A stretch of 64,000 bases of DNA. Origin: Dysgonomonas sp. 511. Its GTDB lineage: Bacteria; Bacteroidota; Bacteroidia; Bacteroidales; Dysgonomonadaceae. The number at the start of each line of letters is the position of its first letter. The stretch's first letter is position 1. A program made the translations under genes and the position numbers. Shown piece after piece: positions 48,523 to 56,700 of this stretch. The notes beneath the pieces are model-generated. The model saw nothing but the letters and a program-made list of their open reading frames with translations. It made no database searches and was not told the origin of the DNA. The DNA is taken from positions 62,001 to 126,000 of the forward strand of contig NZ_QVMQ01000011.1 of NCBI RefSeq assembly GCF_010501105.1, written 5' to 3'.

Positions 48523-48999
48523 TTAAAATCTGAAATGTGCAAAAGCGCGGTTGGCTTCTGCCATTTTGTGCATATCTTCTTTTCTCTTGTATGCTCCTCC
48601 TTGGTTGTTGAACGCATCGGTGATTTCTGCGGCCAATTTATCAGCCATAGTTTTTCCACCTCTCTTGCGGGCATAAAGGATAAGATTTTTCATTGATACC
48701 GACTCTTTTCTGTCGGGACGGATTTCGGTAGGAACCTGAAATGTTGCACCACCTACACGGCGAGACTTCACTTCTACTTGTGGAGTTACGTTGTCCAACG
48801 CTGACTTCCATATTTCCAAAGGAGATTTTTCTTCGTTCGGTAGTTTTTTCTTCACACCCTCGAGTGCAGTGTAGAATATATCGAATGCTGTAGATTTTTT
48901 ACCATCGTACATCAAGTGGTTAACAAACTTTGTAACCTTTACATCACCGAAAACAGGATCCGGGAGGATCTGTCTTTTCTTTGGTTTTGCTTTTCTCAT
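48523..48999 (-). CDS. rpsG: 30S ribosomal protein S7
   Basis: 158 residues; [19 protein letters not shown] and [21 protein letters not shown] are typical. In E. coli S7 represses this operon by binding the rpsL-rpsG gap; the gap here is 159 bases and contains a possible stem (AACCG...CGGTT). Confidence 0.98.
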   Translation of the reverse strand: MRKAKPKKRQILPDPVFGDVKVTKFVNHLMYDGKKSTAFDIFYTALEGVKKKLPNEEKSPLEIWKSALDNVTPQVEVKSRRVGGATFQVPTEIRPDRKESVSMKNLILYARKRGGKTMADKLAAEITDAFNNQGGAYKRKEDMHKMAEANRAFAHFRF

Positions 49000-49158
49000 T
49001 TTTACTTTTAAATTTTGTTTTTGTTTTTGGCTGCCATTGTTTTAGCGTCTTCAACAGTTCCGCCGAACCGTTTACTCAACCTGTATATAGCCTATCCAAT
49101 AAACTTAAACCGTTTTAATACTTTAATTAAAAAACTCGGTTAGTGGACCTGCTCAGGA

Positions 49159-49563
49159 TTATTTTTTCTTAGCTCCTGCTGCTGCAGCTCCCGGTTTAGG
49201 ACGTTTTGCTCCGTATTTCGAACGGCGTTGAGTGCGTCCGTTAACACCGGCAGTATCTAATGTACCGCGTACGATGTGGTAACGTACACCCGGAAGGTCT
49301 TTCACACGGCCGCCACGAACAAGCACAATAGAGTGTTCCTGCAAGTTGTGCCCTTCTCCGGGTATATATGCATTCACCTCTTTTGAGTTTGTCAAGCGTA
49401 CACGCGCTACCTTACGCATCGCCGAGTTTGGTTTTTTAGGAGTAGTAGTGTACACGCGGATACATACGCCACGACGTTGCGGGCAAGCATCAAGAGCACG
49501 TGATTTACTCTTTTCAACCAAAACAGTGCGTCCTTTTCTTACTAGTTGTTGAATTGTAGGCAT
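49159..49563 (-). CDS. rpsL: 30S ribosomal protein S12
   Basis: 134 residues; [12 protein letters not shown] start, [18 protein letters not shown] (with the Lys that streptomycin-resistance mutations hit) and [17 protein letters not shown]. The C-terminus has a short Ala/Lys tail. First gene of the block; its own leader holds a promoter and an attenuator-like hairpin. Confidence 0.98.
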   Translation of the reverse strand: MPTIQQLVRKGRTVLVEKSKSRALDACPQRRGVCIRVYTTTPKKPNSAMRKVARVRLTNSKEVNAYIPGEGHNLQEHSIVLVRGGRVKDLPGVRYHIVRGTLDTAGVNGRTQRRSKYGAKRPKPGAAAAGAKKK

Positions 49564-49633
49564 CTTGTTTTAATCTTTAGAACTTTTAATTCAATTTTTT
49601 GTTATTAATTTTAATTAACTCCCACAATACATT

Positions 49634-49682
49634 AAAAAGAAGCTATTTCAATGGCAATCAAATACTTGCCACCGAAATAAGC
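49634..49682 (-). terminator. Attenuator-like hairpin in the rpsL leader
   Basis: On the minus strand a stem GCTTATTTC (49674-49682) / GAAATAGC (49642-49649) with an inner GGCAA/TTGCC pair (49666-49670, 49653-49657) is followed by TTCTTTTT (49634-49641). It lies about 20 bases after the predicted transcription start and 70 bases before the rpsL ATG, so it could end transcripts early. Confidence 0.6.
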
Positions 49683-49707
49683 CCTTTTACATGCATTATT
49701 CGGGTTG

Positions 49708-49739
49708 CAAATGTAGAGATTATCAACCAATTACACAAA
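49708..49739 (-). promoter_or_regulatory. Promoter of the rpsL ribosomal block
   Basis: On the minus strand TTTG (plus 49736-49739), a 20-base spacer and TACATTTG (plus 49708-49715) fit the Bacteroidetes consensus exactly. Transcription would start near 49700, giving a leader of about 135 bases. Confidence 0.75.
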
Positions 49740-49884
49740 TTATTACCTGCTTTTTTGAAAGTTTTTCCGTAGAAGATGATGTTTTGTGCGTTATTGAGCA
49801 ATAAAATGACGAGGAAACCGCAGAGCACACTGGCTTAAACCGCAATTATGTGATACTTTAATCTTCCAATTGCTATTATTTATC

Positions 49885-49892
49885 TATTTTTG
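49885..49892 (+). promoter_or_regulatory. Possible promoter (-7 element) of the helix-hairpin-helix gene
   Basis: TATTTTTG matches TAnnTTTG 26 bases before the ATG at 49918; no good -33 element. Confidence 0.35.
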
Positions 49893-49917
49893 ACACTGAA
49901 TAAGAAACCGACACAAG

Positions 49918-50577
49918 ATGAACTGGAAAGACTACCTCTATTTTCAAAGGGGTGACAAAACCGCCATTATCTTACTGCTGATACTCATCCTATTGGCCGG
50001 TATATTATATGCAGTATCATATCCAAAACAGACCAGGACGCAACCGGAAAATATATCGGACAACAATCGCTTCGAAGCTTTTATTGCCAATATGAAGTAT
50101 ACAGAAGATACGGAAACGCAAGCAAAACAGGACAGGCACAAAAACAGCCCGCCCCTTTATCAGCAAAAACTAAAGGCTGGGGAAACCATAGAGCTAAACA
50201 GTGCCGATACTACCGCGCTGAAAAAGATACCAAAAATAGGGCGCGGATTTGCCAACCGCATAGTAAAATACAGGGAACTTCTTGGCGGCTTCAACCATAT
50301 AGAACAGCTGAAAGAAGTATGGGGAATGGACGACTATCTGTTCGACGACATTAAGCCATATATGACACTAACCGCCAAAAGCAGGAAAATAAAGATAAAC
50401 TCCGCCTCTTTCAGAGAGCTTGCCAAACATCCGTACATCAACTACAAGCAGGCGCAGGCAATAACTGACATAAGGGAAAGGAAAGGTGCTATCGGCTCGA
50501 TTGGCAGACTGGAGCTACTCGACGAGTTTAGCGAAAAAGATATAAAAAGACTATCACCTTATCTCTCTTTCGACTAA
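49918..50577 (+). CDS. ComEA-like helix-hairpin-helix protein
   Basis: A 219-residue protein with one N-terminal membrane helix (residues about 19-38, IILLLILILLAGILYAV) and two or more helix-hairpin-helix DNA-binding motifs: ELNSADTTALKKIPKIGRGFANRIVKYR and, later, KINSASFRELAKHPYINYKQAQAI. The layout is that of ComEA, which binds incoming DNA outside the inner membrane in competence; in Bacteroidetes the role is not established. Monocistronic and divergent from rpsL. Confidence 0.82.
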   Translation: MNWKDYLYFQRGDKTAIILLLILILLAGILYAVSYPKQTRTQPENISDNNRFEAFIANMKYTEDTETQAKQDRHKNSPPLYQQKLKAGETIELNSADTTALKKIPKIGRGFANRIVKYRELLGGFNHIEQLKEVWGMDDYLFDDIKPYMTLTAKSRKIKINSASFRELAKHPYINYKQAQAITDIRERKGAIGSIGRLELLDEFSEKDIKRLSPYLSFD

Positions 50578-50585
50578 GGTAGCCT

Positions 50586-51236
50586 CTAAATGTAATAATC
50601 CGCCAGATCGACCAGTCCGGCGCGCACGGCATATCTTGTGGCTTCGTGTACATTGTTGACCTCCAACTTACGGAAAATATTCTTGCGATGGGTGGTGATG
50701 GTGTGGAAACTGAGGTTGCGGTTCGATGCTATTTCCCTTGTGGTATGCCCCGATGCTATCTCTTTCAGTATCTCTTTTTCGGTAGCAGTCAGTATATCGC
50801 TACTTGCCGCCGGCGTATGTTTTTGCACTTGCAACAACTGGTTGGCTACACGCGCACAGATAAACCGTTCGCCGCGAAGCATAAGACTCAGGGCAGCATT
50901 TATCTCATCCGCATCGCACATTTTCAATACGATACTAAAAGCCTCGCTGCTAAAGGTGAGCTTGCTGACAAAATCGTTGCTTAGCTCTTCGGAAAACAGA
51001 AGCCAGCGTGCTGACGGAAAACGGGAGCTGACATTGAGCAGATCATCTGCCCCGGCAAAATCAGCCAATGAATAATCGAGAATTACAGATGCCTGCGGAT
51101 ACTCTGCCAGCATTTTCAACAATGCCGCCTTAGATTCGACCACCTGCGCAGGCATATATTTCTTCTGGCTGTTCAGTAGCGTCTCGATGCCTATGCGGGT
51201 TATATCCTGAGCATCGAATACTATAACGTCTTTCAT
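50586..51236 (-). CDS. LuxR/NarL-type response regulator
   Basis: 216 residues. The receiver-like domain has an acidic residue at the start of strand 3 region (VILDYSLADF, Asp about 55) and Lys in IVLKMCDADE, though the N-terminal acidic pair is reduced to one Asp (VFDAQD). The C-terminal GerE-type HTH is intact: LTATEKEILKEIASGHTTREIASNRNLSFHTITTHRKNIFRKL. Its ATG overlaps the stop of the esterase gene (ATGA). No histidine kinase is adjacent, so its partner is unknown. Confidence 0.87.
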   Translation of the reverse strand: MKDVIVFDAQDITRIGIETLLNSQKKYMPAQVVESKAALLKMLAEYPQASVILDYSLADFAGADDLLNVSSRFPSARWLLFSEELSNDFVSKLTFSSEAFSIVLKMCDADEINAALSLMLRGERFICARVANQLLQVQKHTPAASSDILTATEKEILKEIASGHTTREIASNRNLSFHTITTHRKNIFRKLEVNNVHEATRYAVRAGLVDLADYYI

Positions 51237-52066
51237 TCGGCAGGTTCCTTATTAAAGAACTTGGAGAAAAACATCAGTTGGTAATCTACTGCATTGTTCC
51301 AGTATTTGTGTGTATGTCCGCCGGGACGTACAATATAATCGTGGGTGATATTCCTGCGCAGCATATCATGATGCAAGTCTTCGTTTACTTTATAGAAGAA
51401 ATCGTCTTTGCCGCAGTCTATAATAATTTCGAGCGTGTTGGGTTCTATCTTGTGCAATTGGGTAGCTACTGTATATTGCTTCCATACTTCGGGGTTGGCT
51501 TTATACGAACCCAGCCATTTTCTCATTTCCCAGTTGTTGGGGAAGGGGCGTATATCCACGCCGCCGCTCATAGAGCCGCAAGCACCAAAAACATCGGGAT
51601 GATTTATACCGAGCCACAAGCCGCCGTGACCGCCCATACTGAACCCGGTAACCGCCCTGCCTTTTGGCGAGGCGATGGTATTGTAATTTTCGTCAACAAA
51701 ACCAATCAGTTCTTTGCTGACATAGGTTTCGAATTGCATTCCAGGGTTTACGGGGCTGTCCCAGTACCAACTGTTTTGCCCGTCGGGACATACTATTATC
51801 ACATCCCATTTCGAGGCATCCTGTGGTAGGCTCTTTTTGGTATGGTCTACCCATGTGCTGTGTTTGCCGCCATATCCATGAAGGAGATATACTACCGGGT
51901 ATCTTTTGTCGTTGGCTTTGTCGTACCCTTCGGGCAAAATGACGACATTCTTCAATGCCTTATTCATTTTTTGGCTGAAAACCTCAACCGTGTCAACTTT
52001 CTGGGCTTGTAGGGAAATGAGGCACGATGCTATGAGGAAGAATAATGTACAGACTTGTTTTTTCAT
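51233..52066 (-). CDS. Secreted alpha/beta hydrolase, esterase D family
   Basis: 277 residues with a signal peptide (to about LQAQK). The fold shows YPVVYLLHGYGGKHSTW, the nucleophile elbow GFSMGGHGG (Ser), an acid residue in IIDCGKDDFF and the catalytic His in RPGGHTHKYW. Relatives hydrolyse acyl or feruloyl esters, some in polysaccharide use. Substrate unknown. It is translationally coupled to the response regulator downstream. Confidence 0.88.
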   Translation of the reverse strand: MKKQVCTLFFLIASCLISLQAQKVDTVEVFSQKMNKALKNVVILPEGYDKANDKRYPVVYLLHGYGGKHSTWVDHTKKSLPQDASKWDVIIVCPDGQNSWYWDSPVNPGMQFETYVSKELIGFVDENYNTIASPKGRAVTGFSMGGHGGLWLGINHPDVFGACGSMSGGVDIRPFPNNWEMRKWLGSYKANPEVWKQYTVATQLHKIEPNTLEIIIDCGKDDFFYKVNEDLHHDMLRRNITHDYIVRPGGHTHKYWNNAVDYQLMFFSKFFNKEPAE

Positions 52067-52330
52067 GCAAATTATGGTTTTAGCTGTTTTATTTCTGAGT
52101 TACAATATTATGATTGCGAAGTTAACATTATTTCTTATAAAATACGTTTTTGAGAAAAGGGATGCATCAACTACGTTTCAGCAGATAGTAGAAAGTGCAG
52201 TCGATAAAGAAAACAGCAAAAACCATTAAAGTGTTTCAACGAACATAAGGGCAAATGACAATTTAGTGTCTTTGGATGTGCGGGAGAGGGATGTTTTTTT
52301 TAAATTTGCCAAGACCAAACTATAACCGGA

Positions 52331-52517
52331 ATGAAAAAGCTACTGATAATATTACTGATTCTCCCTACATTGATCAGCTGCTCGGGCGACGATGATTTCA
52401 ACCCCGTGGAAGGAAGCTGGGAATCTGCAAGGAACGGAAGACGAATATGCCATATTGACGATATACAAGGAAAAGCATATTGGAGGGAGCGATACTGAAT
52501 ACAGAAAGATTCGTTAA
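52331..52517 (+). pseudogene. Broken small lipoprotein gene
   Basis: ATG at 52331 begins a lipoprotein signal (MKKLLIILLILPTLISCSGDDD, lipobox LISC plus acidic export signal) and reads 55 residues to TGA at 52498. After GSWE the frame becomes unlike protein, while a neighbouring frame gives LQGTEDEYAILTIYKEKHIG to TAA at 52515-52517, resembling a lipocalin-like GSWxL-G start. A one-base change plus loss of the 3' end would explain this. A repeat word begins at 52524, directly after. Confidence 0.55.
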
Positions 52518-52523
52518 AGGCTA

Positions 52524-52544
52524 AGAGCCTGCTTAAATTTTAGC
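52524..52544 (+). repeat. Copy of the AGAGCCTGTTTAAATTTTA repeat end
   Basis: A 21-base match, with one change, to the right end (reverse complement of 62731-62751) of the MITE-like element; the remaining element is not clear here. It lies just past the broken lipoprotein gene. Confidence 0.5.
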
Positions 52545-52789
52545 GAGATTCTACTTGTCGGCAATTTTTTCTTGTCCATTTTAGCGGTTTTTTTGTATCT
52601 TCCGTGATTTGCTCACCCCGATAGTTGAGCCCAAGAACCCCTCCAAACTCCCCTTATTTTACAGGAATTTGAAGGGATTCATATAATAAAGTTTCGACTT
52701 TGCTGTGCGTCTTCACATAAGACCAGAGAGGGCAACCCTATCACAATTCACTCCCCCGGCACATTATAAAGGGCATCCCCATTTTTCTG

Positions 52790-53680
52790 TTAATTCAAAG
52801 TCAGCCTCAGCTTTATTCCCAGCGCAACAGGCACTACCTTGTCTGTTATCTGTTTTCCTTTGCCACCTTCGTGCACATATTTGTCGTAGTGAGAAGATTC
52901 CAACGCACTGTTCGATGTAAAGTAATACCTGTCGGGCTGTATTTCCTGCGTTACAAGCGGATTGCCATGTCCGTTTTTCATCACATCGTTCAATCCATAG
53001 TCGCAATATAGCCCGGTATAAAGCCCCAATCCATTTGGCAACTGCCATTTAATCCCCGTTTCGGCACTAAGCATAAACGCAATTTTGAGGTCGAGGTCTT
53101 CTTTTACATCCCTGTCGTAGAATATGCCGAATCCGGCAAATTTCTGACTGTCGGCCCAGTTCTCTTTTTCGGTGTACCAGCCTTTGTTTTCGTAGCGCCC
53201 GCCTTTGGTCTTATATTTTGCGACAATGGGGATACCTACTTTCATACCGGCAGAGATATAAAACCGGTTGCCATCGAAAACCTCCGTCTGAAAATGCCCC
53301 ATTATGGGAATGTTGGCAAGAAGTGCATGTTGCCTCTCCGCAAGGTCGCTTACGGCAGAATAATAATCATACACCTCACCTTCCGAATCGCGTAGCCCGG
53401 GAGCATAACTCAGGGCTTCCAGATTGTCGGTCTTTGCATTGAGACAGGCAATTTCCACTCCCGACTGCACAGCCCAGTTATTGTTGAAGAAGTATTTGTA
53501 GCCAAAACCGATATCGCCGCCAAAGCCATAGTTGTGATTGCCTGCCGATGTATCGTACTTAAAGGAAGACACGCCCCCTCCCAGCGATATGGAGTATTCA
53601 TGATGCGGTTTGTCCTGAGCCATTACCGACATACAAGCCAACAGCCCCGACACGAATAAGTATATATATTTCTTTATCAT
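52790..53680 (-). CDS. Outer membrane beta-barrel protein
   Basis: A 296-residue protein with signal peptide (to SVMAQ). The chain is a barrel: YSISLGGGVSSFKYDT, GFGGDIGFGYKYFFNNNWAVQSGVE, ISAGMKVGIPIV, and a closing strand VPVALGIKLRLTLN. Function unknown; related proteins are often annotated as OmpA-like barrels without the peptidoglycan domain, which is absent here. It lies 60 bases downstream of the mannosidase gene and may be co-transcribed. Confidence 0.7.
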   Translation of the reverse strand: MIKKYIYLFVSGLLACMSVMAQDKPHHEYSISLGGGVSSFKYDTSAGNHNYGFGGDIGFGYKYFFNNNWAVQSGVEIACLNAKTDNLEALSYAPGLRDSEGEVYDYYSAVSDLAERQHALLANIPIMGHFQTEVFDGNRFYISAGMKVGIPIVAKYKTKGGRYENKGWYTEKENWADSQKFAGFGIFYDRDVKEDLDLKIAFMLSAETGIKWQLPNGLGLYTGLYCDYGLNDVMKNGHGNPLVTQEIQPDRYYFTSNSALESSHYDKYVHEGGKGKQITDKVVPVALGIKLRLTLN

Positions 53681-53740
53681 ATTGTTAAGTTATATTTTTA
53701 AAACCAGTACACCAACACGCCAGTGTACTGGTTGGCTAAT

Positions 53741-56700
53741 CTATTTTACTATCACTTTCAGGTCTTTGACAAAGCCTCCCTTGCCTGCAAATTTGACAAT
53801 ATATGTGCCGCTCGATGCAGGAAGCCTAATCTCGGTTACACGCCCTGTAACTTTCGCCGATGACACCCTCACCCCGTTTAGGTTGAATGTTTCGATAGAC
53901 GCACCTTCGAGCATCTCGTCTTCAATATCGGCATCGAGATAAACCGCTTCTCCATAGGCAGCCGGATTGGGAAATACCTTTACCGACAAACTCTTCAGAT
54001 CCGGTTTTCTGGCACAAGTGCGTATCCTGCCAATAGTAGTACTCATTTCGAGATGGTATTCCGATTCGCTTTCCAGCAGATCGACTTTGCTTGCCCCGGC
54101 CGAATATGTGGCGGCTGTCGCTCCTTTCATCGCACTGCCGTTTTTGTACCATTGGTAACCGGTAGGCGTAAAGCCGTCTTCGCGCACTTTCTTAAGGTTT
54201 ATCATCAGTGTATTGTTCCACTTCACCGAGATAATATCATCGAATGCATAGCGGCGTTCTATATTCAGTGCATAATCCTGATACGAACCATCTTCGGCGG
54301 TTATCCTGAATGCAATGGTTTTGAGAGTGGCTGTGGTTATCGTTTCGCTATAAGTTTTGCCTATATCTACTGTTGCAGTAGGGTCGGTTGGTTCTATCAT
54401 AAGCGACAATATGTCGTCGCATCCCATATCGTACCGGTTGTCGAGGTTCCATTCTTCGCCATTAACCAATATCCTGTGCAAAGACGCATCGCTATTGAGT
54501 ACGCGGCGGACAACATTTACAGTATAAGTTTGCTGCGTAGCACCATCCTGAGCGGTAACTACAATCTCAAACTTATTGTTGCCCAACTGGAGGTTCTCTT
54601 TCAGCCCATCGCCTGTAAGTGTCGCATTATCGTGCTTCACCTCGGCGGTCAGCGTAATAGCCGTCACGTCATTTTCCACATTTACCGTATAGTCGTACGT
54701 AAGCGGAGAAAACGAAGGCGTAAGTGTACCCACAGACACTTCCAATGATTTGAGTGATGCATCGGCACTTGCCGTACGCACTACTTTCACCTTGTAAGTC
54801 TTTGTAGTGAATCCGTCTTTTGCAGTAACCACTACATTGAATACATTATCGCCTGTAGCCAGGTTGTCTTTTGTGCCTGTACCTTCTACCGAGGCTTTAG
54901 TGTTTGTTGTCGTCCCGTTGATTTCGAGCGATGTAATGGTTTCGCCCACCGTAACTGTATATTCTTCTGTCTGCGGATCGAATGCAGGGCTAAGCGTACC
55001 TTGCGAAACGGTAAGGCTTGCCAGTGTGGCATCGTTATCGTCGACTACCAATTTGCCATAGACCGTAAATTCGTGGATGCGGGCTACATTATGCTGCACT
55101 TCGCCCCTGTCGATAGCCAGCCTTACTTTTGTAGTAGTAAATGGCGTAACGGCACGGAAAGTCTTATTAGCATCGAAATTGCCTAATGCCGCCTGAGTGT
55201 TGTTCGTTACCACATCGACATCTATCCACGATTCGGTAGCGGCATCGTAGCGTTGCAGCCTAAACTCGGATGTGATGTTGCCTTCGTTTTCGAGACCGGC
55301 ATGTAGAACGCTCCACTGGCTGATTTCCACAGCATCGTCGAAGTTGTATTGCAGCCACTTGTTAGGAGAACTGTTGTCGCACCATTTCGACCAGGGATTG
55401 TTGTCGGCTGCAAACCGAGGCCCTTCGTTATTGTTGGTTTGTCCCGAAGCATCGAACGAATCGGGAGATAAAGCTTCCCCTACTGGATTCGACTCGAGCG
55501 ATTCTATTGTTTCGAACTTAGGAAGGGCAGCTATAGTGCTTACAGGAATGGCATCGTCATTTGCATTATCTGATACTGTGACGGCAAATATCATAACATC
55601 GTCATTCTTCGGCAGAATAAGCTTTTGTGCATTTGCGTCTATCTCTATCGCATATTTATAGATATACATAAAGTGATAAGCATTGTTCTTATTGTCTTTT
55701 ATGTTGTGGCGATGGGTGGCTGCAAAGGCAACATTACTGCTTACATATTCCTGTGTAGCATAAGCACTACCCCATTGTCCGGCAAATCCAGCATAATAGT
55801 CTACTTTCATTTCCTTGCCGATACCATCTACACCGAAGCTTACTTTCGATCCTTTCGGGTTCTTGCTTGCCGCAAGTATATATATCTTCCTGTTTGCCGC
55901 ATTTTGCGGGATGTCTATCTCCTGTCCGTTACAGCTCATGGCATTGTTGCTGCCATCGGTACGGCCGCCAATCGAGAATTTGATACCGTCAGCTTCTATT
56001 TCATCTGCCAACAGTTCGGCAGGATAAAGATACGGAGCATCGCCAAACTGTCCGTCGGTCTTTGCTGCATCGCTGCTCATTACATCCATATCGTATGCCA
56101 GTGCCACTTTGGTAGAAGCAGGCGCATCGATCGTGGTGGTTGCAGTAGCCAGTTGTACAGAGAAAGTCTTCGGCTGATATTTCGTAATATCGAAGGTCAG
56201 TTTATTGCCTGAGAACGAAACTGCACCTACATTTTCTTCTATACCATTCACTTCGCTTGCCGAAACGATATTGGCAGGGAACTGTATTTCTACATTGCTG
56301 TGAGACTCACCTGTCAGTTCGTAAACGCGGACAATCATATTATCACCCGACTCTGCCTTTTTCAACGCTTTCACCGCCACTTTGTCGGTATTCAGGCTTA
56401 CAAAGCCATACGATTTACCTAATGCTCCCGTGTGTTTCGGAGCCTGGTGTGCAGTCAACGGCTGGTTTAGTTTTGCGGCTTCCCACTGGGTAGTTTCATC
56501 CCATTTGCCCATATGGCGGAAGAAAGAATAGGTAAACTTATTCAAGCCTAAATCCTGATTCTTGTGATATGCGTAGTCGTTCCCGTCTTTCTTCGGAGTA
56601 TGGATCAATGTCAGGCGAAGCTTATTGTCGGTCGCCTTGTCCCATCCATATTTCGAGTCGTTGAGGATAGATACTCCATACGAATCATCGTTGTGAGTAA

